Source of the DNA: Clostridia bacterium
GTDB taxonomy: Bacteria; Bacillota; Peptococcia; DRI-13; UBA5745
Direction: 5' to 3'
DNA length: 64,000 nucleotides
Assembly: GCA_018434325.1 (NCBI GenBank)
Contig: JAHDPO010000024.1
Span: 1-64,000, forward strand
Of this stretch, positions 34,515-43,566 are shown piece after piece. Under the pieces are notes generated by a model that did not search any database, was not told the DNA's origin, and saw only the letters and a program-made list of their open reading frames with translations. Each line of letters opens with the position of its first letter. The first letter of the stretch is position 1. A program made the translations under genes and the position numbers.

Positions 34515-35372
34515 ATGAACATTGCCATTATAACAGACAGCACCTGTGATCTATCCATCAGCGCCGAAGCTGCTTACCAAATCGATATTGTGCCTTTGAT
34601 GGTCACCTTTGGCGAAAAGGCTTACCGCGACGGCGTCGATCTGACCAACAGCGAGTTTTACCTGCGGCTGGCCAAAGCCGATATCCTGCCTACCACTTCC
34701 CAGCCTACTCCGGCAGCTTTTCAGGAAGTTTTCCGCCGCCGTCTGGACGAGGGCAAGGACATCGTCGGTATCTTTATCTCCTCCGGCCTCAGCGGCACTT
34801 ATCAGTCGGCTATGATCGCCAGAAGCAGCTTCATCAACGAGGAGCAAAACCGGATTCATCTGGTCGACAGCCAGCAGGCTACCGGCAGCCTGGGTATTTT
34901 GGTTCATCAAGCCTGCAAAATGCGGGATCAGGGAGCCGGCGCCAAAGAAATTGCCGACAGTATTAACGAGCTGGTGCCACGTACCAGGCTTTATGCCTTC
35001 TTTGATACCCTCAAGTACCTCAAAATGGGTGGCCGCTTGTCCGCTGCCGCCGCCGCTGCCGGCGGTCTGCTCAATATCTCGCCGGTCTGCGCCCTGGTAA
35101 ACGGCAAACTGGTGCCGATAGCCAAGATCCGCAAACGGCAAAACGTGTTCCATCAATGGCTGCGGGAGAAGCTGCTCACCGACATTCCCGATCCCCAATA
35201 CAGCGGCGCTTTCCTGCACAGCGACGCCCCGGCTCTGGCGGCCGCCTTGCAAGAGGAATTTAAATATCTGCTGCCGCCCGATAAAACACTGAGCATCTCT
35301 CTCGGCGCCGTCGTCGGCACCCATACCGGGCCGAATGCCCAGGGTGTGGCCTACATCGCCAAAGAAAAGTAA
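34515..35372 (+). CDS. DegV-family fatty-acid-binding protein
   Basis: A 285 aa DegV/FakB-type protein that holds a fatty acid for phosphorylation by the kinase FakA. The N-terminus IAIITDSTCDLS and the motifs PTTSQPTPAAFQEVF, ISSGLSGTYQSA and LVDSQQATGSLGILV are family hallmarks. The C-terminal GAVVGTHTGPNAQGVAYI is also conserved. FakA is not in the window. It is co-transcribed with the MarR gene. Confidence 0.92.
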   Translation: MNIAIITDSTCDLSISAEAAYQIDIVPLMVTFGEKAYRDGVDLTNSEFYLRLAKADILPTTSQPTPAAFQEVFRRRLDEGKDIVGIFISSGLSGTYQSAMIARSSFINEEQNRIHLVDSQQATGSLGILVHQACKMRDQGAGAKEIADSINELVPRTRLYAFFDTLKYLKMGGRLSAAAAAAGGLLNISPVCALVNGKLVPIAKIRKRQNVFHQWLREKLLTDIPDPQYSGAFLHSDAPALAAALQEEFKYLLPPDKTLSISLGAVVGTHTGPNAQGVAYIAKEK

Positions 35373-35421
35373 CAGACGGCCGGATCGGCCTATAGGCCGG
35401 CAAAACAATACGCTTCTGCAC

Positions 35422-35471
35422 GGGTGTCCCAAAATGGACCTGAGGTCCTGGAGGGGCACCCTTTCGTTTTT
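35422..35471 (+). terminator. Terminator after degV
   Basis: GGGTGTCCC (35422-35430) pairs with GGGGCACCC (35453-35461), followed by TTTCGTTTTT. The long loop contains a second small palindrome (GGACCTGAGGTCC). Confidence 0.65.
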
Positions 35472-35521
35472 GCTTCTGCCGGTTTGGCTTTTGCCGGTTT
35501 GGCCGACGCTGCAGCGAAAAT

Positions 35522-35681
35522 GAGCAAAATTGCAAGTTTAAAGTGTCCTTGGCATGGGGTACACATCAGTACACATCAACATCGGCTGTATTTGACCGTA
35601 TTTTAGCTGTATTTAGTGTCGCAGTCAGGGGATCGCCGCTATTCCGAAGGAGGCGCGCACTTTAAACTTGCAATTTTGCGC
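35522..35681. repeat. Interspersed inverted-repeat element, copy 4 (160 bp)
   Basis: Arms at 35522-35546 and 35657-35681 (GAGCAAAATTGCAAG ... CTTGCAATTTTGCGC). The core matches copies 1 and 2 (TATTTAGTGTCGCAG) but carries about 22 extra bases near its left end, with ACACATCA repeated. It lies between degV and the end of spoIVA. The remaining bases to 35861 show no gene. Confidence 0.88.
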
Positions 35682-35861
35682 AAAAACGGCCGTGAAGGGG
35701 CCTTCGAAACTTAAATCAATGGCAAAGAGGCCGCCTCAAATCAAGCCTCAAACACTGTCTATAGCGCTGGCTTATGAAACCAGGCTATGCAGCCTTTTGC
35801 GTTGCTTTTGAGAAGACCCCTTTGTCTGCCGGATTCTTTCTAGTACTAGAAGTACGGATTC

Positions 35862-37334
35862 TCAGATGATGATGAAAATAATGCCGCCGCTGCCTTCGTT
35901 GACGATGCGCTTCATGGCTTCTCTCAACTTATGCTGAATGCTTTCAGGCATACTGGTCAGCTTGCTGCTGATTCCTTCGCCCACCAGGTCATGGAGCGAC
36001 TTGCCGAAAATATCGTAGCTCCAAATCTGAGAGGGATTCTCCTGGAATTTATCGGTGATGTAGCGGGCCAAATCGGCACACTGCCTTTCCGTGCCCATCA
36101 GCGGCGTGATTTCCGTATTGATATCGGTGCGAATCATATGGATGGCCGGGGCGCTGGCTTTCAGCTTAACACCGAACAGGCCGCCCTGCTTGATCAGCTC
36201 CGGTTCCTCCAGAGTCATCTCATCCATTAACGGATTGACTACGGCGTAACCGGAATCCCGGACGACGGCTAAAGCGTCTTTTACTTTATCGTAATCCTTT
36301 TTAATGGTAGCATACGACATTAAGAGCTGCAGCACATCCTGATTGCCATCCACGGCAAAGCCGGTAACTTCCTTCAGAACCTGATACCACAGGCCGTCCT
36401 GCACCGTCACACTGATGGAAGCCATACCGGTGCCCAGATCCATATCCTCCAGCACCACTTCTTCCACCACCGTGTTTTCGCTGAGCATTTCGATGGCTTT
36501 ATCAATGTCCCGCAAACGGCTTACCGGCTCAATGGCGTCGTTGACGGAGGTCTCCATCTGAACCCGCAGCCAGTAATCTTCCGGCAGCACCTCTACCCAT
36601 TTGGGCAGATTAACGTTGACTTCCGTCACGGGGAATTCAAAAAGGGCTTCCTCCAGAATTTTCGTAATACCTTCCGAATCCAGACCGGAAATATCCATGG
36701 CCATCACCGGAACCTCATAGCGCAGCTCCATGCTTTGGGCCAATTCCAGAGTCTCCAGTTCTTCGGGCCTGGAGGTGTTGAGGACCACCACGAAAGGACG
36801 GGAGAGCTGCTTCAGTTCCTCGATAACCCGGGCTTCCGGCTCTTCATAGTTTTCTCTGGGGATATCGGTAATGGAGCCGTCAGTAGTCACCACCACGCCG
36901 ATAGTGGAGTGATCGGCAATGACCTTTCTGGTGCCTATTTCTGCCGCTTCCTGAAAAGGCATAGGATCATCGGACCAAGGCGTATGCACCATTCTGGGGC
37001 CGCTTTCATCCTCATAGCCTTTTGCCCCTTCCACGCTATAACCTACGCAATCCACCACCCGCATTCTCACCGTCAGACCATCCTTGATTTCCACCTCCAC
37101 CGCTTCATTGGGAATAAACTTCGGTTCAGTGGTCATAATAGCCCGGCCGGCGGCACTTTGAGGCAGCTCATCAATGGTGCGCTGGCGGTCATATTCATCG
37201 GTAATGTTGGGTATCACCAATAAATCCATGACCTTTTTTATGAAAGTGGATTTTCCTGCCCTCACCGGGCCCACGACCCCTAAGTAGATATCGCCGCCAG
37301 TTCTTTGCGCAATATCCTGAAAAACATTCTCCAC
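35862..37334 (-). CDS. spoIVA: Stage IV sporulation protein A
   Basis: SpoIVA is the ATPase that polymerises on the forespore surface to form the basement layer of the spore coat. The 490 aa protein has the expected length, the N-terminal GTPase-like domain with Walker A GVVGPVRAGKSTFIKK, and DEYDRQRTIDELPQSAAGR. The C-terminus ends in hydrophobic IIFIII, consistent with the membrane-targeting tail that meets SpoVM in Bacillus. Translation starts at a GTG (37334) after GGAGGG. A sigma-E-like promoter lies at 37458-37486. Its presence shows the organism forms endospores. Confidence 0.97.
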   Translation of the reverse strand: MENVFQDIAQRTGGDIYLGVVGPVRAGKSTFIKKVMDLLVIPNITDEYDRQRTIDELPQSAAGRAIMTTEPKFIPNEAVEVEIKDGLTVRMRVVDCVGYSVEGAKGYEDESGPRMVHTPWSDDPMPFQEAAEIGTRKVIADHSTIGVVVTTDGSITDIPRENYEEPEARVIEELKQLSRPFVVVLNTSRPEELETLELAQSMELRYEVPVMAMDISGLDSEGITKILEEALFEFPVTEVNVNLPKWVEVLPEDYWLRVQMETSVNDAIEPVSRLRDIDKAIEMLSENTVVEEVVLEDMDLGTGMASISVTVQDGLWYQVLKEVTGFAVDGNQDVLQLLMSYATIKKDYDKVKDALAVVRDSGYAVVNPLMDEMTLEEPELIKQGGLFGVKLKASAPAIHMIRTDINTEITPLMGTERQCADLARYITDKFQENPSQIWSYDIFGKSLHDLVGEGISSKLTSMPESIQHKLREAMKRIVNEGSGGIIFIII

Positions 37335-37457
37335 GCCAATCCCTCCTATGTCTTATTGCAGCTGGAGCCTGCCGGCACAAACCCTTAATATTGCCATCCG
37401 CCTATTTCGGAATGTGTTAACGGGCTCACTTCGCCAAGCGGCACTGATTTGCTATAA

Positions 37458-37486
37458 ACTATATGGGACAGGTGGAGGGAATATAC
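37458..37486 (-). promoter_or_regulatory. Sigma-E-like promoter of spoIVA
   Basis: On the minus strand GTATATT (37486-37480) and CATATAGT (37465-37458) are 14 bp apart, close to the sigma-E pattern (KMATATT, then CATACANT). It lies about 120 bp before the GTG. spoIVA is a known sigma-E gene in Bacillus. Confidence 0.7.
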
Positions 37487-37530
37487 CTAAAATTTAAACC
37501 TGGATGATGTTTTTCTTGTCCTGATCCGGA

Positions 37531-38184
37531 TTAGTCCTGTTCCTGGCCGGCCTGAACAGCCGTCTCGTCCAGCTGGGCCGCCTTCTCCTCCAAATCCATC
37601 TGAAGAGAATTGGCCTTTTCCTTTTCCGACTCTTCGTTTTTTTTCAGCTGCTTTCTGATGCGGCTGATGCTGCCGGGATGGGCGCCTACGGCCATAGCCA
37701 TAACCACCTCGGAAAAAGAAGCATCCTTCGGCAGATTTTTTTGGGCGATCTGACCCTCGAAAGCCCGGATTCTGTCTTCCAGGGTACCCAGGGTATTGAT
37801 CTCCAGGTCGTTGAAGGTATCCAGGAGATTTCTGCTCAAATACAGCATGAAATAGTAGCAAAGCTGATTATCTTTTTGTAATAAGGCCAAGGCGTCTTTA
37901 ACCGGCACAAAACTGAGCACCGTCTTGCTCAACGTATAGGCCGTAATGTGCCTGGTTTCGTCGGTCAGACCGCCCACGCCGATCAGGGAACCGGCGTCGA
38001 AAATACCCAGAGCTTTATAGCGGCCGTCCTCCGTATTGCGCACGCTCATCATCAGCCCTCTGCGCACAATCCAGACATAGCCTCCCCGGCCAAAAGACAG
38101 GGTGCAAAAGTTCTTCTTTTTGATTTCCATTGTATGAAAAGGCAGTTCTTCCAGCAGCCGGCTGCATAATTCTTTTTTATCCAT
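37531..38184 (-). CDS. Crp/Fnr-like cyclic-nucleotide-binding regulator
   Basis: A 217 aa protein with an N-terminal cNMP-binding-type beta barrel (FGRGGYVWIVRRGLMMSVRN ... GIFDAGSLIGVGGL) and a C-terminal helix-turn-helix (SEVVMAMAVGAHPGSISRIRKQL). The tail after the HTH is acidic and charged. The effector residues of CRP (RxA) are not evident, so the ligand is unknown. The ATG at 38184 follows ACAGGAGGATACT; the longer frame to 38259 is unlikely. It is divergent from the permease gene at 38537 and could control it. Confidence 0.82.
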   Translation of the reverse strand: MDKKELCSRLLEELPFHTMEIKKKNFCTLSFGRGGYVWIVRRGLMMSVRNTEDGRYKALGIFDAGSLIGVGGLTDETRHITAYTLSKTVLSFVPVKDALALLQKDNQLCYYFMLYLSRNLLDTFNDLEINTLGTLEDRIRAFEGQIAQKNLPKDASFSEVVMAMAVGAHPGSISRIRKQLKKNEESEKEKANSLQMDLEEKAAQLDETAVQAGQEQD

Positions 38185-38536
38185 AGTATCCTCCTGTTTC
38201 GGGATCTTGTTGGTGTTTTCGTTAGAGTCGCATTTGTCTTCCGTTGATGTTATGTACAAGCATATATTATTCTATGCATTACAGCCGACTCCTTCCTGCT
38301 GCCTGATAGCGCAAAACAAAAAAATAGCAGCATTTGGAACCTCCGGCCGGGATTATTATTTATAAAATATAAAAGTTTTTTTATTTTCTAACCTGAGTTA
38401 TAAAAAGCGCCGTTTACTGCTTTTGCCGCCGCGGCGCCGCATTGTCATAAAAAATGAATTATGTTACCATAGCCTCATGCTGATGCCGTTGTATGACCCG
38501 GCCATCAGGAATACAACGCAGAAGGGAAAGATCAAA
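38185..38536. other. Intergenic region between the Crp-like and permease genes
   Basis: 352 bp with no gene. Its middle (38352-38402) is very AT-rich and would suit divergent promoters. I see no clear CRP-type palindrome or terminator. Confidence 0.4.
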
Positions 38537-39907
38537 ATGCCTGTCGCTCTGAGACAGATTCAGCCTGTCGCCGTAATTTTGTTTGCTGGCTTGCGTCTGT
38601 CGAATTACTTCATTAATAATACTCTGCTGGAATATCTCAGCGCCGCAGTATTGCTTTTTATCATCGTCCAGGCTATGCCCAAGCTGGATAAAAGCAGCCG
38701 TTGGGTGGTATCGGGCCTCTTTTTATTTGGAGCCGTCCTGCTTTTGACCAGCGGCGCCAGCCTCCGCCTCTGGATTGTGGCCTTCCTGAAAAACGCCAAC
38801 GTGGCTACCATGCTGATTTGTGTTCCTTTGATGTCGCTGCCCTTTTTTTATGAAGACTACCAAAGCGAACTGAAAGTGGTAGCTCAGACAAAAATGCAAT
38901 CCATGCTGGGCTTTTGCCTGCTGACTTCTCTATGTACCCATTTGCTGGGGGTGCTGATCAGCGTCGGCGCCATCGCCATTATCTATGAGCTGTTAAGCCC
39001 CCATGCCAAGCTTTATAAATCCGAGGATACTTTCCTGGCCACTATTATGCGGAGCTATTCCTCCTCCGGCTTTTGGTCGCCGGCCTGGGCCTCTATGGTG
39101 CTGATCAATTCCCAGCTGCAGGTATCCTGGCTTTCTCTGATCCCCATCGGCCTGGCCTTCTCCGCTATCTTTATGGGCCTGGATTTAAGCTTTATCGCGG
39201 TAAAAATCAAACGCAATCCCGAAAAATATCCCCGTCTCCAGGCCGAAGAAGGGACCGTCGTCAATTGGCGGAAAATCACTACCATGCTGATTTTGGCCTT
39301 TGCGCTCATCGGCTCCATCATTTTAGGCAATATCGTGACGCCCTGGGATCTTCTGATTATTATTTCCATTGTCGCCATCATCTTTCCTTTAGCCGCCGCC
39401 TTACTGCAAAATCACTTGCCGGCATACAAAAAAGGGATGGCCAATTTCTATGGCAAATCCCTCGTTAAAGTCCAAAGTCAGTGCGCTCTTTTCACCGCCG
39501 CCGGTTTTCTCGGCAAAGCTCTGGATGCCGCAGGCATCGGCGCTGTACTGCCTCGTTTTCTGCCGGACTGGCTTATCTCTTATCCGGTACTGATGATTGC
39601 CGCTATTATGCTGCTGCTGATCCTACCGGCTATGGTGGGCATCCATCCCGTAGCTACCGGCACAGCGCTTCTCAGCGCCGTGACTCCCGCCGCTTTGGGC
39701 CTGGATCTGATGTCGTTCACCCTGACCATTCTCACCGGCTGGCTCTTGGCCACTTTCCTTTCGCCGCTGACCTCCACATCGCTGATCCTCAGCGGCTGCT
39801 GTGGCCGGCCTTCCTGGAGCTTGCTGAATCTCAACAAGGTTTTCGGCCCCGTGGCTCTGGTGCTCTTCAGCGTCCTGATCGCTGTGGTCGGCCCTCTTTT
39901 AGGCTGA
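38537..39907 (+). CDS. Polytopic membrane protein, putative ion-transporter-superfamily permease
   Basis: A 456 aa integral membrane protein with about 11-12 hydrophobic segments. The second half has a re-entrant-like stretch with PAMVGIHPVATGTALLSAV and LATFLSPLTSTSLILSGCCG, reminiscent of ion transporter superfamily carriers that move organic anions. I cannot name the family or substrate. The ATG at 38537 follows AGAAGGGAAAGATC; the frame is open further upstream to 38423 but without a site. It is divergent from a Crp-like regulator, suggesting regulated uptake or export. Confidence 0.7.
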   Translation: MPVALRQIQPVAVILFAGLRLSNYFINNTLLEYLSAAVLLFIIVQAMPKLDKSSRWVVSGLFLFGAVLLLTSGASLRLWIVAFLKNANVATMLICVPLMSLPFFYEDYQSELKVVAQTKMQSMLGFCLLTSLCTHLLGVLISVGAIAIIYELLSPHAKLYKSEDTFLATIMRSYSSSGFWSPAWASMVLINSQLQVSWLSLIPIGLAFSAIFMGLDLSFIAVKIKRNPEKYPRLQAEEGTVVNWRKITTMLILAFALIGSIILGNIVTPWDLLIIISIVAIIFPLAAALLQNHLPAYKKGMANFYGKSLVKVQSQCALFTAAGFLGKALDAAGIGAVLPRFLPDWLISYPVLMIAAIMLLLILPAMVGIHPVATGTALLSAVTPAALGLDLMSFTLTILTGWLLATFLSPLTSTSLILSGCCGRPSWSLLNLNKVFGPVALVLFSVLIAVVGPLLG

Positions 39908-39920
39908 TGCGCCCGCAAGC

Positions 39921-40892
39921 TCAGCCTTTCTGGCGGAAGGTAATCAGCTTCAGCATCAAAAAGGTGACCGGCATACCGATGGCCGCCGCCAATAAAAAAG
40001 CCAGCAGCTTACTGAAGCCCGCCCAATAATAGACGACAAATACAATGATATTTTGGATGGCGAAATTCGGCAGATAAGACAAGCAGAAGCTGCCGTATCT
40101 TTTGAAGGAAAGGCTTTTTCTGAACGTAAACCTGCTGTTGAGCAGATAAGAAACCGTCAGGCTGCTGAGATAGCCGGCGACGAAGGCGGGGCTCACCGGC
40201 AAGATCAAGGAGTAAAGCAGCGAAAATATGACGCCGTTTACGGCATTGATCAGGCCGATGACGAAGAATAGGGCAAATTGGCGGCTAAAAAAATGTTGCA
40301 ACCAGCCCGGTTTTTTGGCGGCCGCCGGCGGCTGACTACCCCAAGGCAGCAGCGTTTCCCCCGCCACCAGATAGCTTTTCTTCGCTATAGCGGCCATCGG
40401 GCCGTCCGATAAAGAATCCGAATAAAAACCTTCAATCTCCTTGTGGGGATAGTCCGCCCTAAACCGGCGGACTTTTTCTTCGCCATAACAATTGCTGCCC
40501 TGATAATGGCCGGTCTGGGGATCCACCGGCGAAGCGATCAGGTTCACCACTCCCAGCCGGCGACAGGCCTCTTCCAATAGAAAAGCCGGCGAGGCTGAAA
40601 TGATCAAATCGTCGGGCCGCTGCCAAACCTTATAAAAATGCTTGATTTTTTTAATATTGCGGCGCCAAAAATCATAGACGAAATTCTCCATGTCCGGCAA
40701 TCCCTGAAAGAACACATAAAACCGCTGTTTGCACTGGGTCTTGTCGATGCGACCCAGGCGATAAAGCAGCAAAGCCCAGGCCTGCCTAGGCCAATATCTG
40801 GCCAGAGACCAGCGGTTTTGCAGACAGTACCAGTAAAAGTCCTTCGTACTGTCACCGTCATAGATGGTGTCATCAAAATCGTAAACGTTCAA
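39921..40892 (-). CDS. HAD phosphatase - GtrA membrane domain fusion
   Basis: A 323 aa two-domain protein. Residues ~1-195 are a HAD-IB (SerB-like) phosphatase: nucleophile motif VYDFDDTIYDGDST (DxDxT), motif II ISASP and motif IV YSDSLSDGPM. Residues ~205-320 form four membrane helices of the GtrA family, which flip or help use polyprenyl-phosphate sugars. Beside a polyprenyl-phosphate phosphoribosyltransferase, the phosphatase half would remove the 5-phosphate and the GtrA half would move the lipid-linked pentose outward (inference). A TTG start at 40892 after AAGAGGGCGAAGCG is preferred; TTG 40910 is an alternative. It starts 24 bp after the UbiA gene. Confidence 0.85.
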   Translation of the reverse strand: MNVYDFDDTIYDGDSTKDFYWYCLQNRWSLARYWPRQAWALLLYRLGRIDKTQCKQRFYVFFQGLPDMENFVYDFWRRNIKKIKHFYKVWQRPDDLIISASPAFLLEEACRRLGVVNLIASPVDPQTGHYQGSNCYGEEKVRRFRADYPHKEIEGFYSDSLSDGPMAAIAKKSYLVAGETLLPWGSQPPAAAKKPGWLQHFFSRQFALFFVIGLINAVNGVIFSLLYSLILPVSPAFVAGYLSSLTVSYLLNSRFTFRKSLSFKRYGSFCLSYLPNFAIQNIIVFVVYYWAGFSKLLAFLLAAAIGMPVTFLMLKLITFRQKG

Positions 40893-40916
40893 CGCTTCGC
40901 CCTCTTCCAAGCCTCA

Positions 40917-41801
40917 TTATAGAAAATACAACAATAAAAACACCAGGAGGGCAAAAAGCAGCAGCAAGCCGCAGAGAACCTTATCCCGCAAAACCACTTC
41001 TACCGGATCGCCGTCGGAATCCGTTTCAATATCCAAGCTGTACTTCAAACAAATCAGAATGGCCAGAGGCACCGTCCAGAGCATCCCCCCGCCTCTTTCC
41101 CCTTCCCCCCAAGCCAGACTATGACCGCCGCCGGCCCACAGGGAATAAAAAGCAATCGTCAGGGTAAGGCACATGCTCATGCTTTTTTCCAGAAAGCCCT
41201 GACTGTATTTCTTCAATACCTGTCGGGTTTCTTTTTGCCGTATTAGTTCCCCCCGGCGCTTGCCCAAGCCCATATAAAAAGACATGGTCAGCACCGTCAG
41301 ATAAAGCCAGCCGGAAACGGCAATGCCGGTGAGGGCCGCTCCATAAACCAGCCGCAGCAAAAAACCGGCGGCCAATATGGATACATCCAATAAAACCACA
41401 TGCTTCAGCCGCCAGCTGTAAGCCAGATTCATCAGCAAATAAGACAGCAGGAACAGCCAGGAAAAGTAATTAGTCAAACCGGCCAGCGCCTGGCAGGCAA
41501 AGCCAAGGATCAGCAGCACCGCTGCCAATATGGCGGCTTTATTCACCGGCACAGCCCCTGAAGCAATGGGCCGGCGGCACTTCTCACTATGCTGGCGGTC
41601 TTTTTCCGCATCCCGGATATCGTTATAGATATAAACCACGGAGCTGATCAGGCAATAAGCGAAAAAACCAATGAAGGTCTGACGGACTAACGGCCATTGC
41701 AGCAAACTGCCGCTAAAAAACAAGGGAAGAAAAATAAAAAAATTCTTCGTATAGTGATGGGGCCGCATTAATTTGATGTAGGGCTTCACTTGCGCAAACA
41801 T
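40917..41801 (-). CDS. Polyprenyl-phosphate phosphoribosyltransferase (DPPR synthase-like, UbiA family)
   Basis: A 294 aa UbiA-family membrane enzyme with 7-9 helices. The first Asp-rich motif reads YIYNDIRDAEKDRQHSEKCR followed by RPIASG, very close to mycobacterial decaprenyl-phosphate phosphoribosyltransferase (Rv3806c pattern NDxRDxExDRxHxxKxxRPIA). The later GFLLRLVYGAAL ... MGLGKRRGEL also fits that subfamily rather than menaquinone-type UbiA. The reaction would join PRPP to polyprenyl phosphate. The second ATG (41801) has the better spacing from GAGAGG; ATG 41807 is possible. Central gene of a three-gene operon. Confidence 0.88.
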   Translation of the reverse strand: MFAQVKPYIKLMRPHHYTKNFFIFLPLFFSGSLLQWPLVRQTFIGFFAYCLISSVVYIYNDIRDAEKDRQHSEKCRRPIASGAVPVNKAAILAAVLLILGFACQALAGLTNYFSWLFLLSYLLMNLAYSWRLKHVVLLDVSILAAGFLLRLVYGAALTGIAVSGWLYLTVLTMSFYMGLGKRRGELIRQKETRQVLKKYSQGFLEKSMSMCLTLTIAFYSLWAGGGHSLAWGEGERGGGMLWTVPLAILICLKYSLDIETDSDGDPVEVVLRDKVLCGLLLLFALLVFLLLYFL

Positions 41802-41816
41802 AAACATTTCCTCTCT

Positions 41817-43502
41817 TTAGCCCGGGTAATAAGCCAAGCCAAATTCGATCAGCTGCCGGATGCCGGCCATATTCATCCAGGCTATAATCAGCACCAGAGC
41901 TATGCCCAGCCCCCGCCGCAGCCGGGGCCGCCGGGCCAGCAGCTTCATCCACCCGCCATAAAGCAAGGAAAGCAGCGCCCAGGAAAAATACAGCGTATAA
42001 AGAATCATGCCTTGTTCTTTGGCGCCCCAACCCAGGCCAACCAAAAGGCAAAAGGAAAAAAGCAGCCAGGCCAGACAAAGCTGGAAATAGGGTTCTTTTT
42101 TATATAACAGAAAGGCTGCGGCAGCCAAGGCCAGCAATACAGGGCCCAGCCAGGCCAGTCCCTGCTCAGGAGCCAGCTGCCAGGAAATCTGATCGAAAAC
42201 ATTAGGGGTAACGACAGCCTCCGGCGCCATCAGACAGTTAGCGAGGAAGCCCCAATACTGCCGGAGCTTTTCGCTCAACGGCAGGCTGGTACCGGCAAAA
42301 CGCAAGATTCGGGGCAGGGAGGCTCCTGCCTCCCAAAGCAGCGGCAGCTGGCCGAAAACCGTCAGGCAGGCCAGAAAGACCAAGCCTGTGCGGATCATCG
42401 CCCCAAGGCCCTGGCGCAAGCCCTTACCTCTCAGGGTAAAAAGCAGGAAGAAACCGCTGGTCAGCATGCTGCCGGCAGCACCGGCAAAACAAAGGGGCTG
42501 CCACAGCCAAGGCTGCTCCCCAGCCTGCCGGACGGTAGAGTTTGCCCGGCCGGCCAGATTTTCCCGGCAGAGGGAATAAATAAAGAGCAAGAGCCAAAAC
42601 AAAGCAAAGATATATTGCTCTAAGTTTAGAATAAATAAAAGCGCAGGGTAACTGCCAAAGTATAGGCCCAAAAAAATCAGCTGATCAAGGCCTCTGAGCT
42701 TTAGCAGCCGGGAAGCCAGAATCATGGAAAAAGCCAGAGCCGCCGCCTGCAAAGAGGCTAAAGCCAAAGCATAGGCCGGCAAAGTGCCGCCAAAGCAATA
42801 AGCAATCCAGGAAGCAACGATTCCAAAGGGCAGGGCAAAAAGGCCAAAAAGCGGCTGCCGCAAATCATTTTCCGCCGCGTTAATATTGATATAGACATTG
42901 GTTTGCAGATGAATTCCCGTATCGCTGGTAAAAACGGTGTCATATTTATTGGCCTGGCCCGCCGCCGCCGGCTGGTAAAATAAATTTGTCCGACTATAAG
43001 CCGGAAAAATCAACAGCAAAGCAAGCACCACTGCCGCCAGCCAGAAGCCCTTCTCTCCACTCGTCATTTCCCGAATAAAAGGCAGGCCGTAAAGCCTGAA
43101 AACCTTAACCAGCCAGTAAAAAGCTATCCATAAGGCCACCATCGCCAAGACTGTCAGCAACGTTTTCGTCAAAGGCAGAAGCCGTTGCCATAAACCGGCA
43201 TCCAGCCCAGGGTAACGAGAAGTGTAGGCGATCAGCAGCTGCCAGAGCTTTTCAAAACGAAAATAGAAGTAGCTCATAAAAATTTTGGCCCCGCTATAAG
43301 CGAAAGCCAAAGCCAAGCCGGCAGTGATCCAGGAAAAAGGTCGGATCACTTGCTCCGGCAGTCCCCGTCGGAAGGCCAGCCAGACAAAAAGCAAAAAAGA
43401 TAATGCCACACCAAGAAACCCGGCTGCAACAGGGCCTCTCAGTGTGGTCAGAAGCGTCATCACAGTAACAGACAATACAAACAACAAGCGAAAAAAGGCC
43501 AC
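41817..43502 (-). CDS. Polytopic GT-C-like glycosyltransferase
   Basis: A 561 aa membrane protein with about 12-14 helices, first in the operon. Between early helices it has an outside loop, YDTVFTSDTGIHLQTNVYIN followed by AAENDLRQPLFG, with acidic residues of the kind that form the active site in GT-C enzymes using polyprenyl-phosphate sugars (ArnT, arabinosyltransferases). I do not recognise a characterised family. Co-transcription with the DPPR synthase-like and HAD-GtrA genes (10 bp gap, then 24 bp) suggests it transfers the lipid-linked pentose to an outside acceptor. GTG start at 43502. Confidence 0.72.
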   Translation of the reverse strand: MAFFRLLFVLSVTVMTLLTTLRGPVAAGFLGVALSFLLFVWLAFRRGLPEQVIRPFSWITAGLALAFAYSGAKIFMSYFYFRFEKLWQLLIAYTSRYPGLDAGLWQRLLPLTKTLLTVLAMVALWIAFYWLVKVFRLYGLPFIREMTSGEKGFWLAAVVLALLLIFPAYSRTNLFYQPAAAGQANKYDTVFTSDTGIHLQTNVYININAAENDLRQPLFGLFALPFGIVASWIAYCFGGTLPAYALALASLQAAALAFSMILASRLLKLRGLDQLIFLGLYFGSYPALLFILNLEQYIFALFWLLLFIYSLCRENLAGRANSTVRQAGEQPWLWQPLCFAGAAGSMLTSGFFLLFTLRGKGLRQGLGAMIRTGLVFLACLTVFGQLPLLWEAGASLPRILRFAGTSLPLSEKLRQYWGFLANCLMAPEAVVTPNVFDQISWQLAPEQGLAWLGPVLLALAAAAFLLYKKEPYFQLCLAWLLFSFCLLVGLGWGAKEQGMILYTLYFSWALLSLLYGGWMKLLARRPRLRRGLGIALVLIIAWMNMAGIRQLIEFGLAYYPG

Positions 43503-43536
43503 GTCACCAATCCTTTTTTAATTTTGATCTTACCAT

Positions 43537-43566
43537 ATTATATATGATAAATTTACACAGAATCAA
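43537..43566 (-). promoter_or_regulatory. Promoter of the glycosylation operon
   Basis: TTGATT (43566-43561) and TATAAT (43542-43537) on the minus strand with an 18 bp spacer, about 35 bp before the GTG start of the GT-C gene. Confidence 0.6.

Noticed and set aside
34551-35459. Minus-strand 302-codon frame opposite degV
   Set aside because: Fully overlaps a clear DegV protein; composition typical of an antisense shadow.
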